DNA of 7,042 nt from Robiginitomaculum sp. (GTDB lineage: Bacteria; Pseudomonadota; Alphaproteobacteria; Caulobacterales; Maricaulaceae): contig JAKITZ010000125.1 of assembly GCA_021647805.1 (NCBI GenBank), forward strand, positions 1 through 7,042. Direction: 5' to 3'. Of the stretch, positions 6,296 to 7,042 are shown piece by piece (position 1 is the first letter of the stretch; every line of letters begins with the position of its first letter). The position numbers and the translations under genes are program-made. The notes beneath the pieces were generated by a model that was given only the letters and a program-made list of their open reading frames with translations, did no database searches and had not been told where the DNA came from.

Positions 6296-7042
6296 CTATC
6301 AGTATCCATTATTGCAACCAAACCAGCCAACATAATTATCGGCAATACTTTTAGCACACTGGCTAATGGGTCAAGCCACATTTGCGGTAAAACAAACGAC
6401 AGAGCAGCTATATAACCTAATGAAAGCCCGACCATTGCCAGACAAACCAACCGCACTCTTACCCCAAACAATAAAAGCACCCCCAACACAATATCTGCCA
6501 ATGATCCGAACAACCATATTCCCCAAACAGCAAAGGCTGAAAAACCAGCATCTGACAAAATTTGATGCGTCCATTGTTTTGAGATAAACAGCGGGATCAA
6601 GCCGGAAAATATCCAATACAGCGCCAATACAATTCGCGAAAACGGCAGAAATAGCTTCACCTGCGCACTTGACCTATCGGCGGAGTTAGCTGGCTCTTGG
6701 TTAAACAATGAAGACACTTGCCTAGTTTGGTAATCAAGTAACTTAACAACCTGTTTTGGATCACCTCCAACATCAAATTGCATTTGTTTTATCGCTGTTG
6801 AACGCAAAGAGTTACGAACACCTAGCTTACCCAATAAATCACCACCCCAAAACACCGGAGCAACAAACCAATAAGGAATATCAACAAATTTGGCAGAACC
6901 AAAGCCAAGCCAATTACGAACCATCGAAATAATTCGTTTTAAGTTCATACGATCCGGCCCGGCAATTTCCATTTGGATATTTACCGGCGCGTCATCTAGC
7001 AGTAACAGGCTAACTATTTTGGTGACATCGCGCATGTGTACA
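6292..7042 (-). CDS. C-terminal part of an SDR/epimerase-like protein fused to a DoxX-like membrane domain
   Basis: The gene enters the window from the right and its start is not included. The frame is open to base 7042 and reads VHMRDVTKIVSLLL. This is the VH.RDVA stretch typical of the middle to late part of NAD(P)-dependent epimerase/SDR proteins, so the ATG at 7035 is an internal Met rather than a start. Numbering from that Met, IAGPDRMNLKRIISMVRNWLG (24–44) matches the epimerase region after the substrate-binding part. A linker rich in polar residues (about 105–125) leads into a DoxX-like domain at 127–247, with four hydrophobic segments at about 132–152, 165–190, 195–215 and 226–244. 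The NAD(P)-binding Rossmann fold should lie outside the window. The fusion suggests a membrane-anchored oxidoreductase or NAD(P)-sensing protein, but the substrate is unknown. The stop codon overlaps the start of the DUF2269-type gene by 4 nt. Confidence 0.82.
   Translation of the reverse strand, partial: VHMRDVTKIVSLLLLDDAPVNIQMEIAGPDRMNLKRIISMVRNWLGFGSAKFVDIPYWFVAPVFWGGDLLGKLGVRNSLRSTAIKQMQFDVGGDPKQVVKLLDYQTRQVSSLFNQEPANSADRSSAQVKLFLPFSRIVLALYWIFSGLIPLFISKQWTHQILSDAGFSAFAVWGIWLFGSLADIVLGVLLLFGVRVRLVCLAMVGLSLGYIAALSFVLPQMWLDPLASVLKVLPIIMLAGLVAIMDTDR

Noticed and set aside
7033..7035. ATG at 7035 as the start of a 247-residue membrane protein
   Set aside because: The frame continues to the window edge, and the residues before it (Val-His) complete a VH.RDV motif typical of the interior of SDR/epimerase proteins. 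The gene is therefore cut by the window.
1..7042. A new defence, mobile or biosynthetic system
   Set aside because: All genes belong to known families in a largely conserved alphaproteobacterial order. There is no integrase, transposase, toxin pair, CRISPR repeat or inverted repeat end.

Overview
The window is a stretch of ordinary, tightly packed bacterial chromosome. Every supported gene lies on the minus strand, so transcription runs from high to low coordinates. The gene order gyrA – (lysE-type gene) – coaD – cyclophilin – cyclophilin – queA is the arrangement I know from Alphaproteobacteria. The GyrA protein also has the alphaproteobacterial look: an acidic insert in the C-terminal domain and the typical flanking sequence. 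The unusual lipoprotein cyclophilin resembles a family I associate with Caulobacterales, Maricaulales and Sphingomonadales. Base composition is moderate (roughly mid-40s % GC by eye), low for those groups. I cannot name a genus.

Layout from right to left, in the direction of transcription. (1) 7042–6292 is the C-terminal part of an SDR/epimerase-like protein fused to a DoxX-like membrane domain. Its N-terminus is off the window. It overlaps by 4 nt with (2) a DUF2269-type four-helix membrane protein, 6295–5831. (3) About 110 bp of non-coding DNA (5830–5721) holds a weak candidate promoter for (4) gyrA, 5720–2886. The gyrA stop overlaps by 4 nt the GTG start of (5) a LysE/RhtB amino-acid exporter, 2889–2260. 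After 15 nt comes (6) coaD, 2244–1756, overlapping by 4 nt (7) a divergent lipoprotein cyclophilin, 1759–761. A 56-bp AT-rich gap (760–705) with a possible internal promoter and a strong ribosome binding site leads into (8) a canonical cytoplasmic cyclophilin, 704–246. After 30 nt comes (9) the first 71 codons of queA, 215–1, which runs off the window.

The genes look like one or two co-transcribed units mixing essential functions (DNA gyrase A, the coenzyme A step CoaD), protein folding (two cyclophilins), tRNA modification (QueA) and export (LysE type). They share an operon rather than a pathway. I found no mobile element, CRISPR array, RNA gene or defence-like module, and I do not think the window contains a new system. 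The points most worth a second look are: a leucine at the main quinolone-resistance position of GyrA; an altered GyrA-box; a LysE-type gene translationally coupled to gyrA; and the divergent periplasmic cyclophilin next to the canonical one.
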